NCBI RefSeq assembly: GCF_051846935.1
Contig: NZ_JBPYCS010000002.1
Coordinates: 1 to 64,000 of the forward strand
Source: JBPYCR01 sp051846935
GTDB taxonomy: Bacteria; Bacillota; Bacilli; Bacillales; Amphibacillaceae
Direction of reading: 5' to 3'
DNA length: 64,000 nt
In this document: positions 54,853 to 63,032 of the stretch, one piece after another
Layout of the letters: each line of letters opens with the position of its first letter
Numbering within the stretch: the first letter of the stretch is position 1
Translations under genes and position numbers: made by a program
The notes under the pieces: model-generated
What the model was told of the DNA's origin: nothing
The model's database searches: none
The model's input: the letters and a program-made list of their open reading frames with translations, nothing else

Positions 54853-54888
54853 TTGTTCCAGTGCGGAATAAGCCCTCACTGGAAACAA
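54853..54888 (-). promoter_or_regulatory. Perfect hairpin upstream of transaldolase
   Basis: TTGTTCCAGTG and CACTGGAAACAA pair over 11 bases with one bulged A. On the minus strand it is followed by GCTGTTTTTAG. It could terminate an upstream transcript or act in the tal leader. The remainder of the gap (54889-55191) holds no gene; fbaA, expected here, is absent. Confidence 0.55.
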
Positions 54889-55191
54889 TATTTTACGTTC
54901 TATTTGTTCTTTGTCAATGCAACGGTGTTTGAATGGTACAATTGATCTTCCCTATACTGCATTCTAGCACAAAATTATAAATTATAATTACGGATAGATA
55001 ACATATACGCTTGCGCTTAAAATCCAGCCGTTACGATCGATAACGAAGGGCGCTCGTATTTTGACTCTAATGAACAACGATGCCTTTCATCACTATGTAG
55101 TATGAATCTATACTATAAGAATACCAACTAGATTCTGCATACGCAACAATATACATTGTATGTATCAAAAAATAGTACGAGTTCGAGATAT

Positions 55192-55575
55192 TTAGACAGC
55201 GTTAGCGTTTTTTCGTAGGATATTACTTACAGTTTTGCAAATATCTTGTATGTTAAATGGTTTCGCAACGATTGCTTTTACTAATTGTGATTCTTTCGTA
55301 TTTTTATCTACATTTTCAATTAAACCACTCATTAATATAACCGGTATCCCTATGTTCATTGCTTCCAATTGAACAATAACTTGTTTCCCGTCAATAATAG
55401 GAAGCTTGTAGTCAAGGATAATTAAATTATACGCATTCTGTTCTACCTTAACGATTGCCTCTTTTCCTGTCCGCGCTAAATCGATTGTATATCCTTCATT
55501 TTCTAAAATATCAGACAAAAGTAGCCGGATTCCTGGCTGATCATCGACAACTAGTAGCTTGCTTTTCATATTCAT
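55192..55575 (-). CDS. spo0F: Sporulation response regulator Spo0F
   Basis: 127 residues, a single receiver domain. It relays phosphate from sporulation kinases to Spo0B in the phosphorelay. The acidic pocket is V-V-D-D-Q (Asp 11, 12), the phospho-acceptor Asp is about residue 55 in I-I-L-D-Y-K-L-P, and the conserved Lys lies in V-A-K-P-F. The usual Thr of the MTAYGE loop is Ser here (M-S-G). Start: ATG at 55575 (GGGGTGG upstream); a second ATG two codons later is possible. The long open frame upstream is not coding. Confidence 0.93.
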   Translation of the reverse strand: MNMKSKLLVVDDQPGIRLLLSDILENEGYTIDLARTGKEAIVKVEQNAYNLIILDYKLPIIDGKQVIVQLEAMNIGIPVILMSGLIENVDKNTKESQLVKAIVAKPFNIQDICKTVSNILRKNANAV

Positions 55576-55784
55576 TTCTACCACCCCTATTAGTAGGAAA
55601 TACCCAAATTTAAATGACCTTAAACATCGATGTTTTGAAAATTGGCAAAAAGAGATATATGAAAAACGTCTATTCAAGAATTTGTTTACTCTTAGCAAAA
55701 ATGCTATACGAAAATTTGTTTCAGAAATAGCTGTAAAAAAGTTCATCTATTATGTTAAAGATACTACAATAGACATGCTTATGT

Positions 55785-55822
55785 CAAAAAACCTAAACAG
55801 AGGATGGTGCTCTCTGTTTAGG
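55785..55822 (-). terminator. Terminator of pyrG
   Basis: On the minus strand CCTAAACAGAG-AGCACCATCC-TCTGTTTAGG is followed by TTTTTTG, about 60 bases after the pyrG stop. Confidence 0.9.
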
Positions 55823-55883
55823 TAATATATGTTATGATGCTTATAAATTAGTACTACTTATAATAGGCTTTTATTATAGTCTT

Positions 55884-57476
55884 TTATTTGTCTTTTTGAG
55901 CAGTTGCTCCAATAAATCCTTCAAACAAAGGATGAGGTCGTGTAGGTCTCGATTTGAATTCCGGATGGTATTGACAGGCCACAAACCAAGGATGGTCGCT
56001 TAGCTCGAGCGCCTTAACAGAATTTCCATCTAGACTCTGGGCAGAGAAAACGAGACCTTTCTCTTCTAACGCTTTTTTATACTCCATATTAAATTCATAG
56101 CGATGACGATGGCGTTCTTCTATTGTGTTTGCATCGTTATAAGCATTTTTAATTTTAGTATTATCTATCAGCTTACAAGGGTAAGACCCTAGCCTTAAAT
56201 CTGGCAAATCTTTTACTGCACCATTATTAGCTATAATTGGATGTGGCGTTTCTGGGTTAATTTCAAACGTATGCGCATTATTTAATCCAACAACGTTACG
56301 TGCAAATTCAACTGCCGCTAGCTGCATACCTAAACAAATACCTAAAAACGGGACTTTGTTCTCTCTAGCATACCGAATTGCCTCGATTTTCCCATCAATC
56401 CCACGTTTCCCAAAGCCACCTGGAACGATAATACCATCTACATCTGCTAATTCTTTTTCAAGCGTTTCAGGTACTAATGCTTCAGAATTGATCCACTTTA
56501 TACGCACATCGGTATCATACGTAAAGCCAGCGTGCTTCAACGATTCAACAACGGATAAATAAGCATCCGGTAGTTCAACATATTTTCCAACAAGACCAAT
56601 TTGTGTTACTTGCTTTAATTCTTTTACTTTCTTGACCAATGCTTTCCATTCTACCATATCTGCTTCATTACACGATAAATGAAGGTGATCACAAACGAGT
56701 TGATCGAAGTTTTGCTCCTGCATTGCAAGCGGAACATGATACAGTGTATCTACATCACGCATTTCAATGACTGCTTTTTTATTAATATCACAGAACAAAG
56801 ATATTTTTTCTTTCATATCCTCGCTAATTGCATGTTCGGTACGTAATACAATTGCATCTGGTTGAATACCGAGAGAACGCAATTCTTTTACACTATGCTG
56901 TGTTGGTTTTGTTTTAATTTCGCCAGCAGCCTGAATATAAGGTACAAGTGTACAATGTATATACATTACATGATCTCTACCTACATCGCTTTTAATTTGA
57001 CGGATAGTTTCTAAAAATGGCAGTGATTCAATATCTCCAACCGTTCCACCAATTTCAGTAATTACAACATCGGCATTTGTTGCTTCACCTGCACGATACA
57101 CTTGGTCTTTAATTTCATTTGTAATATGCGGAATTACTTGAACCGTAGCACCTTTGTAAGCTCCGCCTCTCTCCTTTTTCAAAACGCTTGAGTAAACTTT
57201 ACCGGTCGTAATATTACTATACTTATTTAAGTTAATATCTATAAAGCGCTCATAGTGTCCCAAATCTAAGTCTGTTTCTGCGCCATCCTCCGTTACAAAT
57301 ACTTCCCCATGCTGATAAGGACTCATAGATCCAGGGTCAACATTAATATAAGGGTCGAACTTTTGCAACGTTACCTTTAAGCCTCGATTTTTTAATAAAC
57401 GACCTAACGAAGCAGCGGTTATTCCTTTTCCTAGCGACGACACAACTCCACCTGTTACAAAAATATATTTGGTCAC
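55884..57476 (-). CDS. pyrG: CTP synthase
   Basis: 530 residues. It aminates UTP to CTP with glutamine and ATP. The amino-terminal synthase domain has VTGGVVSSLGKGI (about 7-19) and D-P-Y-I-N-V-D-P-G-S-M. The C-terminal class I amidotransferase domain has the Cys nucleophile in L-G-I-C-L-G-M-Q (about 380) and the H-P-E-F triad part (about 508-511). GTG start after GAGAGGGA. No terminator-type leader like the reiterative-transcription attenuator of B. subtilis pyrG is visible in the 418-base gap upstream. Confidence 0.97.
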   Translation of the reverse strand: MTKYIFVTGGVVSSLGKGITAASLGRLLKNRGLKVTLQKFDPYINVDPGSMSPYQHGEVFVTEDGAETDLDLGHYERFIDINLNKYSNITTGKVYSSVLKKERGGAYKGATVQVIPHITNEIKDQVYRAGEATNADVVITEIGGTVGDIESLPFLETIRQIKSDVGRDHVMYIHCTLVPYIQAAGEIKTKPTQHSVKELRSLGIQPDAIVLRTEHAISEDMKEKISLFCDINKKAVIEMRDVDTLYHVPLAMQEQNFDQLVCDHLHLSCNEADMVEWKALVKKVKELKQVTQIGLVGKYVELPDAYLSVVESLKHAGFTYDTDVRIKWINSEALVPETLEKELADVDGIIVPGGFGKRGIDGKIEAIRYARENKVPFLGICLGMQLAAVEFARNVVGLNNAHTFEINPETPHPIIANNGAVKDLPDLRLGSYPCKLIDNTKIKNAYNDANTIEERHRHRYEFNMEYKKALEEKGLVFSAQSLDGNSVKALELSDHPWFVACQYHPEFKSRPTRPHPLFEGFIGATAQKDK

Positions 57477-57723
57477 TTTTTTATCCCTCTCTTTTCATTA
57501 TTTCAATATTATAGGCATTTTTAATATACCCTTTAGTATATACAGGAGAATCTAATAAAAACAAATTTATCCTTACAAAAATATTAAACCACTTTTCCCC
57601 TATCCTTCTAATCCTCGCACGTATAGATGTGCTACATCTAAAAGCTATCACAAACTATTAACTGAAGCGAGTGAGAGGAATATCGTGACTTTTTTGTCTT
57701 TATTCGGACTTATTTATGCGTGT

Positions 57724-57764
57724 AAAAAAATGAATAGCGCTCCCCTATTACAGGGGAACGCTAT
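57724..57764 (-). terminator. Terminator of rpoE
   Basis: On the minus strand TAGCGTTCCCCTG-TAATA-GGGGAGCGCTA is followed by TTCATTTTTTT, about 130 bases after the rpoE stop. The stretch 57477-57723 to pyrG contains only a small TAGATGT/ACATCTA hairpin (57624-57640). Confidence 0.85.
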
Positions 57765-57894
57765 GACGATTCATCTTTTTTATAGAGCCCAATAAGTATA
57801 TTACGGCTACAAATGAAAAAAGTCAAGTTATACTTTCCGCGTGATTTAGCCTACACATATTTGAGATATGCTAGTATAACTCACTGGCTGCGGA

Positions 57895-58329
57895 TTATGC
57901 TTCTTCCTCATCTTCCATATACTCATCGTTATATCCTTCATCAAATGGTTCTTCATCAATTTCAAAATCATCGTCGTCAAGCTCAAAGTCGATATCCTCT
58001 AATTCAAAGTCATCGTCTTTTACTTCGGCCCTTTTCTTTGCTTTTGGCTCGGCAACAGCTATTTCTCCTACTTGATTAATTGGGTACCATCTTTTAAGCC
58101 CCCATACATTTGAACCTAACGTTATAAAGCGCCCATCTACATTTAAATCTGTATAGAAACGTGCGATATTATCGCTTTTTGCTGACTCTGTAAATGCTTT
58201 TAAGTCGGATATTTTAGAGAATAAATCATTAAAATTCATTGCTTCCTTCGCATCCATTAATATTAAATTAGCCAGCTCAATCATGGACATTTCTTTTACA
58301 TCCGCGTGGCTATAATTATCTAAGCTCAC
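57895..58329 (-). CDS. rpoE: DNA-directed RNA polymerase delta subunit
   Basis: 144 residues. An amino-terminal HARE-HTH domain (about 1-90, with A-R-F-Y-T-D-L-N-V-D-G-R-F-I and W-G-L-K-R-W-Y-P) precedes a short basic patch (KAKKRAEVK) and a very acidic disordered tail of Asp/Glu (about 105-144). Delta helps recycle RNA polymerase and sharpens promoter selectivity in Firmicutes. GTG start at 58329 preferred (nine bases after GGGAG); a TTG two codons earlier is possible. The acidic tail is shorter than in B. subtilis (173 residues). Confidence 0.94.
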   Translation of the reverse strand: MSLDNYSHADVKEMSMIELANLILMDAKEAMNFNDLFSKISDLKAFTESAKSDNIARFYTDLNVDGRFITLGSNVWGLKRWYPINQVGEIAVAEPKAKKRAEVKDDDFELEDIDFELDDDDFEIDEEPFDEGYNDEYMEDEEEA

Positions 58330-58557
58330 GGTCAAGCACTCCCTTTTCTCGTATTATTAAATTTTCATATGTTGCATAATTTTTTGTAGTATAAACCATC
58401 CCATACATTATAAGCAAATATCACCTTAATATGCTATAAGAAAATCGAAAAAAAGTCGATTAAAACCTACTATATTTTAAAAATCGAGAAAGAACGTGGG
58501 TTTGACCAAATTCGAGCTGCGAAAGTAAGTCGGTGCCTCATCAATAAAAACCTTCGT

Positions 58558-59214
58558 TTAGTTCAACTCAGAATTATTAGTTATAGATTTTTCGGTATCC
58601 TCTGCCAATGTTTGCATGAAAAATGCCGTCTGCTTTGCTATATATTGGTCGATCGTAAACTGGTGCTGCAGTGCCCATCTTCTAAAAGCCCACATTTGCC
58701 CTTGAACGAATATATTGTTTGCCAAAAGCTCAGCATCTGCTGCTCGTACTTCATGGGGCACACATGTTACAATTACCCATTTCAACATACTGACCATATC
58801 GCGCTCTTTATCTAATATATATTTTTGATCTTCTTCTTTTAGAGATTTAACTTCCTGATACATAATAATTACTTCATCTTGGATTTCATCCATTAATTTA
58901 AAATAAAGCTCAATGACTGTAGCAAGACTTTTTAAAGAGGGCTTTTTAAAATCAATTGTCTTTTCCATTCGCTCGGTAACTTGATCGTAAATAGAATCGC
59001 ATACTAAAAATAAAATATCTTCCTTTGAACGAATATATTCATATAACGTACCAATACTAAATCCTGCTTCTTTAGCAATTTCTCGTGTCGTCGTTCGATG
59101 AAAACCCTTTTGTTTAAAAAGTGTAATTGCTCCCTTTATCATTTGGTTTCTGCGCTTTTCTACAAGCTCTTTATTTCTTATATTGGACATAATTTTATTT
59201 TGATCCATTTTCAT
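58558..59214 (-). CDS. TetR/AcrR-family transcriptional regulator
   Basis: 218 residues. The amino-terminal HTH is at about 20-65 (IKGAITLFKQKGFHRTTTRE then IAKEAGFSIGTLYEYIRSKE), followed by an all-helical ligand domain. Adjacent acyl-CoA dehydrogenase genes suggest a repressor of acyl-CoA degradation that responds to acyl-CoA, like FadR of Bacillus; that is inference from neighbours. GGGAG lies five bases before the ATG. Probably the last gene of the cluster. Confidence 0.9.
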   Translation of the reverse strand: MKMDQNKIMSNIRNKELVEKRRNQMIKGAITLFKQKGFHRTTTREIAKEAGFSIGTLYEYIRSKEDILFLVCDSIYDQVTERMEKTIDFKKPSLKSLATVIELYFKLMDEIQDEVIIMYQEVKSLKEEDQKYILDKERDMVSMLKWVIVTCVPHEVRAADAELLANNIFVQGQMWAFRRWALQHQFTIDQYIAKQTAFFMQTLAEDTEKSITNNSELN

Positions 59215-59329
59215 TCCAGCTCCCTTCTTTATTAAAAAACGTTCCTGTACGGTTTAAAGCTTGGAGCATTCGTGCAAACTGTTCGTTTCTATATGAAGCA
59301 TCCTCATGTGCTGTTCTGCTAATATGCAT
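59195..59329 (-). CDS. Possible small ORF overlapping the TetR gene start
   Basis: 44 codons, MHISRTAHEDASYRNEQFAR at the start, rich in Asn and Arg. AAGGAG lies about 12 bases upstream of the ATG. It overlaps the first 20 bases of the TetR gene in another frame and fills the gap after the acyl-CoA dehydrogenase. I recognise no family. It could be a coupling peptide for the regulator, a gene remnant, or chance. Confidence 0.3.
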   Translation of the reverse strand: MHISRTAHEDASYRNEQFARMLQALNRTGTFFNKEGSWNENGSK

Positions 59330-59371
59330 GGTGTTTTCTTTCTCCTTTATTATATAAACTAATCTTTGCTT

Positions 59372-60517
59372 TTAGCGTTCTTTCGTCAGCATTCGACCGA
59401 TGACGAGTCTTTGAATTTCATTTGTTCCTTCATAGATTTGTGTAATTTTCGCATCACGCATATATCGTTCTACTGGATAATCCTTTGTATATCCATAGCC
59501 GCCAAATACTTGGACCGCTTCGACAGTAATTCGCATGGCTGCATCTCCTGCAAACAGCTTTGCCATCGAAGACGCTTTCCCATAGCTTCTATTTGTTGAC
59601 TCTAGCCAGGCTGCCTTATATGTTAATAAGCGAGAGGCCTCTATTTCTGTTGCCATATCTGCTAATTTAAAAGCAATGGCTTGATTTTCAATAATTGGTT
59701 TGCCAAATTGCTCGCGGGTTTTTGCATAGTCGATTGCTGCATCTAAGGCTCCTTGCGCAATTCCTACTGCTTGTGCCGCTATTCCTGTTCTTCCTCCATC
59801 TAACGTTCTCATTGCAATCTCAAAACCTTGCCCTTCCTCACCTAAGCGATTTTCTTTCGGGATTCGACATTGTTCAAGTTGTAATTCCGTCGTTGGCGAG
59901 GAGCGGATGCCTAATTTTTTTTCCTGCTTGCCAACTGTAAAGCCTTCTGTCTCTTTTTCAACAATAAAAGCAGAAATACCTTTATGTCCAGCATCTGGAT
60001 TTGTTTTTGCAAATACGATATATAAATCTGCAACGCCACCGTTTGTAATCCACGTTTTATTCCCATTTAAAATATAATCGTCGTCTACTTTTGTTGCTGT
60101 CATGCACATCGAAGCTACATCGCTTCCTGCACCTGATTCCGATAGCGCATATGCGCCTAATGCTTCTCCAGATGCTAACCGTGTTAAAAACTTCCTTTTC
60201 TGCTCTTCTGTCCCATATTTGTAAATTGGCCAGCTAGCAAGCGAGGTATGTGCGGATAATGTAACGCCCGTAGATGCACATACGCGAGATAGCTCTTCTA
60301 CTGCAATTACGTAGTTTAAATAATCCGATGCAATTCCATCATACTCCTCAGGCCAAGGTATTCCAGTTAAGCCAAGTGCAGCTAGTTGATCAAAAATCCC
60401 TCTATCAAAACGTTCTTCTTCATCGCGAGCTGCTGCGGTAGGCTCGACTTCTTTTGTCGAAAAGTCACGTACCATTTTTCGAAGCATCTTATGCTCCTCG
60501 GTTAATTGGAAATCCAT
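59372..60517 (-). CDS. Acyl-CoA dehydrogenase
   Basis: 381 residues, FAD flavoenzyme that introduces a trans-2 double bond into acyl-CoA. Family signatures are A-L-S-E-S-G-A-G-S-D (about 130), W-I-T-N-G-G (about 165), Q-A-F-like region ENQAIAFKLADM (about 285) and the catalytic-base Glu in Y-E-G-T-N-E-I-Q (about 365). The Glu position is that of short-chain and butyryl-type enzymes. Start: ATG at 60517 (MDFQLTEEHK), eight bases after GGAAG; a GTG two codons earlier is possible. Similar in type to B. subtilis AcdA. Confidence 0.94.
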   Translation of the reverse strand: MDFQLTEEHKMLRKMVRDFSTKEVEPTAAARDEEERFDRGIFDQLAALGLTGIPWPEEYDGIASDYLNYVIAVEELSRVCASTGVTLSAHTSLASWPIYKYGTEEQKRKFLTRLASGEALGAYALSESGAGSDVASMCMTATKVDDDYILNGNKTWITNGGVADLYIVFAKTNPDAGHKGISAFIVEKETEGFTVGKQEKKLGIRSSPTTELQLEQCRIPKENRLGEEGQGFEIAMRTLDGGRTGIAAQAVGIAQGALDAAIDYAKTREQFGKPIIENQAIAFKLADMATEIEASRLLTYKAAWLESTNRSYGKASSMAKLFAGDAAMRITVEAVQVFGGYGYTKDYPVERYMRDAKITQIYEGTNEIQRLVIGRMLTKER

Positions 60518-60584
60518 GGACACCTCTTCCTTTCTATATGAAAAGCGTTATGATTAACATTACGTAGTATAAAAGGTCATTTTT

Positions 60585-61718
60585 TTATAAATGCTTAGCG
60601 ATAACGATATGTTGTATTTCATTTGTCCCTTCATAGATTTCAGTAACTTTTGCATCTCTAAAATAACGTTCTACCGGATAATCCTCTGTATATCCGTACC
60701 CTCCAAAAATTTGTACTGCTTCAATTGCCGTTTCCATTGCTGCCTTTGAGGCGTACAGCTTTGCCATCGACACTTCCTTTCTACACGGTATTCCTCGCTC
60801 AATTAGAGCTGCCGCTCGATAAGTCAGTAGCTTTGCTGCCTCTACTTTTGTAGCCATGTTTGCTAACTTGAAGGATATTGCTTGCTGTTTAGCTATTGCA
60901 ACTCCGAATTGCTCACGTTCCATTGCGTACGTTCGTGCATGTGCGAGTGCTCCTTCAGCGATCCCTACCGCTTGAGCTGCGATGCCGATCCGACCGACAT
61001 TTAAATTAGCCATTGCGACTTGGAAGCCTTCTCCTTCTGTACCTAACAGCTGACTTTTGGACACATAACACGAATCAAATGAAATTTCTACTGTACTTGA
61101 GCCGTGAAGACCCATCTTCTTTTCTTCTTTACCGACTGATAATCCGGGAATCGTTTTTTCAACAATGAATGCACTAATGCCTTTCGCACCTACTTCATCC
61201 CCTGTGCGGGCAAAAACGATGAAGGTATCTGCTTCTTTCCCATTTGTAATAAATGCCTTCGAACCATTCAAGATGTAGCCGTTGCCTTTCTTTGCTGCCC
61301 GCATCTTCAAGCTTGCTGCATCGGAACCGGCACCAGGCTCTGTTAACGCGAATGCACCTAAATATTGACCAGAAGCTAATTTTGGCAAGTAATACTTCTT
61401 TTGTTCTTCATTTCCATACAGAAGAATCGGATTCGTTCCAACCGACGTATGCACGGATAAAATGACACCTACTGCTGCACTTACTTTTGAAAGCTCATGA
61501 ATTGCTATAATATACGATGTGTAATCCATCCCACTTCCTCCGAATTCTTCAGGGATTGGAATACCCATCAATCCAAGCGTGCCCATCTGACTTATAAGCT
61601 CCTTTGGAAAGCGTTGTTCACGCTCCATCCGCTTAACTTCTTTCGCGACCTCCTTTTTAGCAAAGGCTTGAACTGTGTCTTGCATCAATCGTTGTTCAGT
61701 CGTAAATAACAGATCCAT
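60585..61718 (-). CDS. Acyl-CoA dehydrogenase (MmgC-like)
   Basis: 377 residues, a paralogue of the downstream gene (67 bases away). It has A-L-T-E-P-G-A-G-S-D (about 125), F-I-T-N-G-K (about 160), the KQQAISFKLANM segment (about 283) and the catalytic Glu in Y-E-G-T-N-E-I-Q (about 365). Two dehydrogenases side by side suggest different chain lengths or branched substrates. GAGGG precedes the ATG. Cluster content resembles the B. subtilis mmgABC set. Confidence 0.94.
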   Translation of the reverse strand: MDLLFTTEQRLMQDTVQAFAKKEVAKEVKRMEREQRFPKELISQMGTLGLMGIPIPEEFGGSGMDYTSYIIAIHELSKVSAAVGVILSVHTSVGTNPILLYGNEEQKKYYLPKLASGQYLGAFALTEPGAGSDAASLKMRAAKKGNGYILNGSKAFITNGKEADTFIVFARTGDEVGAKGISAFIVEKTIPGLSVGKEEKKMGLHGSSTVEISFDSCYVSKSQLLGTEGEGFQVAMANLNVGRIGIAAQAVGIAEGALAHARTYAMEREQFGVAIAKQQAISFKLANMATKVEAAKLLTYRAAALIERGIPCRKEVSMAKLYASKAAMETAIEAVQIFGGYGYTEDYPVERYFRDAKVTEIYEGTNEIQHIVIAKHL

Positions 61719-61866
61719 GCGGATGCCCTCTTTTCATTAATTGATACGTACTCGATATCATGACAAAAGAATAGGTTGGATGCTACCTTTTCTAAGTTAT
61801 AGGTTCAAACAATAAAATCGATCGCTACTAATGTTAGCTGCTTGCTCATACGAGCGCATTCATATG

Positions 61867-62730
61867 TTATCTTATTTCGTTATAGTCGTAAAAGCCTCGG
61901 CCAGATTTTTTCCCTAGCCAGCCAGCCTTTACATACTGCCTAAGTAGTGGGCAAGGACGGTATTTGCTATCACCAAATCCGTCATATAAAACTTCCATAA
62001 TGTATAGACACGTATCCAGTCCGATAAAATCGGCAAGCGTTAGAGGCCCCATCGGATGATTCGCACCTAGCTTCATCACTGTATCTATATCTTCAACTGT
62101 TGCGACGCCTTCATAAACAGTGTAAATCGCCTCGTTTATCATAGGCATTAATATTCGATTAGCGACAAAACCTGGGTAGTCCTTCGATTCAACAGCTGTT
62201 TTATTTATTTTCTTTGTAATAGCTTCAATCGCTTGATGTGTCGTATCACTTGTCTGCAAGCCACGAATAATTTCTACAAGCTTCATAACTGGTACAGGAT
62301 TCATAAAATGCATCCCAATAAATTGTTCTGGATGCTTTGTGACGGCCGCTATTTCTGTTATCGATAACGACGATGTGTTTGTAGCTAATATTGCATGGCT
62401 CGGTGCATAGGTAGAAAGCTCTTTAAAAATAGCCTTTTTCACTTCCAAATTTTCAACAGCCGCTTCAACTGCTAAATCACAAGAGGCGACATCCTTTATC
62501 GTATTCGTAATCGTCACGTTGTTGATCGTTGCTTGCTTATCTTGCTCTGAAATACGTTCTTTCTCGACGGATCTATCGAGAATGCGTTCCATCGAATGCA
62601 ATGCTTTTGTTAATGCTTCTTCGTTTTGATCATACAAGAGGACACGAATATCTGATTGAGCAAATACTTGAGCAATCCCTGTCCCCATCTGCCCAGCACC
62701 TACGACAAATACATTTTTTATAACTGTCAT
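61867..62730 (-). CDS. 3-hydroxybutyryl-CoA dehydrogenase (MmgB-like)
   Basis: 287 residues. The NAD(P)-binding Rossmann motif is V-G-A-G-Q-M-G-T-G-I-A (about 10-20). The catalytic His-Glu region includes G-M-H-F-M-N-P-V-P-V-M-K-L-V-E (about 136-150), and the C-terminal domain holds NHPMGPLTLADFIGLD. It oxidises 3-hydroxyacyl-CoA to 3-ketoacyl-CoA, the substrate for the thiolase encoded upstream. AGGAGGGG precedes the ATG. Confidence 0.95.
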   Translation of the reverse strand: MTVIKNVFVVGAGQMGTGIAQVFAQSDIRVLLYDQNEEALTKALHSMERILDRSVEKERISEQDKQATINNVTITNTIKDVASCDLAVEAAVENLEVKKAIFKELSTYAPSHAILATNTSSLSITEIAAVTKHPEQFIGMHFMNPVPVMKLVEIIRGLQTSDTTHQAIEAITKKINKTAVESKDYPGFVANRILMPMINEAIYTVYEGVATVEDIDTVMKLGANHPMGPLTLADFIGLDTCLYIMEVLYDGFGDSKYRPCPLLRQYVKAGWLGKKSGRGFYDYNEIR

Positions 62731-62920
62731 AAAACCCCTCCTAATTTTTTGCGAGTATGCGAATTATAAATAAATGATTAATAAATAAAAAATTTCGGAT
62801 TTTTGTATGGAAAATTAGGGAGTTTCTCCAACACGAGCGGAAATGGTAGAAAGCTTCCCATTATCCATTATTTCTCGAATACCCAAAACGAGCATCTTTC
62901 TACATCTGACTCTTAAAACA

Positions 62921-62938
62921 ATTGAACGTTCAGTCAAT
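62921..62938. promoter_or_regulatory. Palindromic candidate operator upstream of the dehydrogenase
   Basis: ATTGAACGTTCAGTCAAT has outer arms ATTGA/TCAAT and an inner GAACGTTC palindrome, and overlaps a TTGACT hexamer on the minus strand that could be a -35. It lies in the 302-base gap between thiolase and dehydrogenase genes and could bind the TetR regulator of the cluster. The rest of that gap shows nothing clear. Confidence 0.35.
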
Positions 62939-63032
62939 TTTATATGCTAGAAACCATGGTCTAAATTGAGCGACCATCATTCTACTATTGTTACATTAGT
63001 TAGATGACTGGACGGTTAGAAGTGTTGCTTTA

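Noticed and set aside
55576..55746. Amino-terminal extension of Spo0F by 57 codons
   Set aside because: Spo0F is a single receiver domain of about 124 residues; the extension has no family match, and GGGGTGG marks the inner ATG.
57477..57894. Possible pyrG attenuator as in B. subtilis (reiterative transcription with a leader terminator)
   Set aside because: Only a small hairpin without a U run and no GGGCTC-type start next to a good -10 box was visible, so I do not call one.
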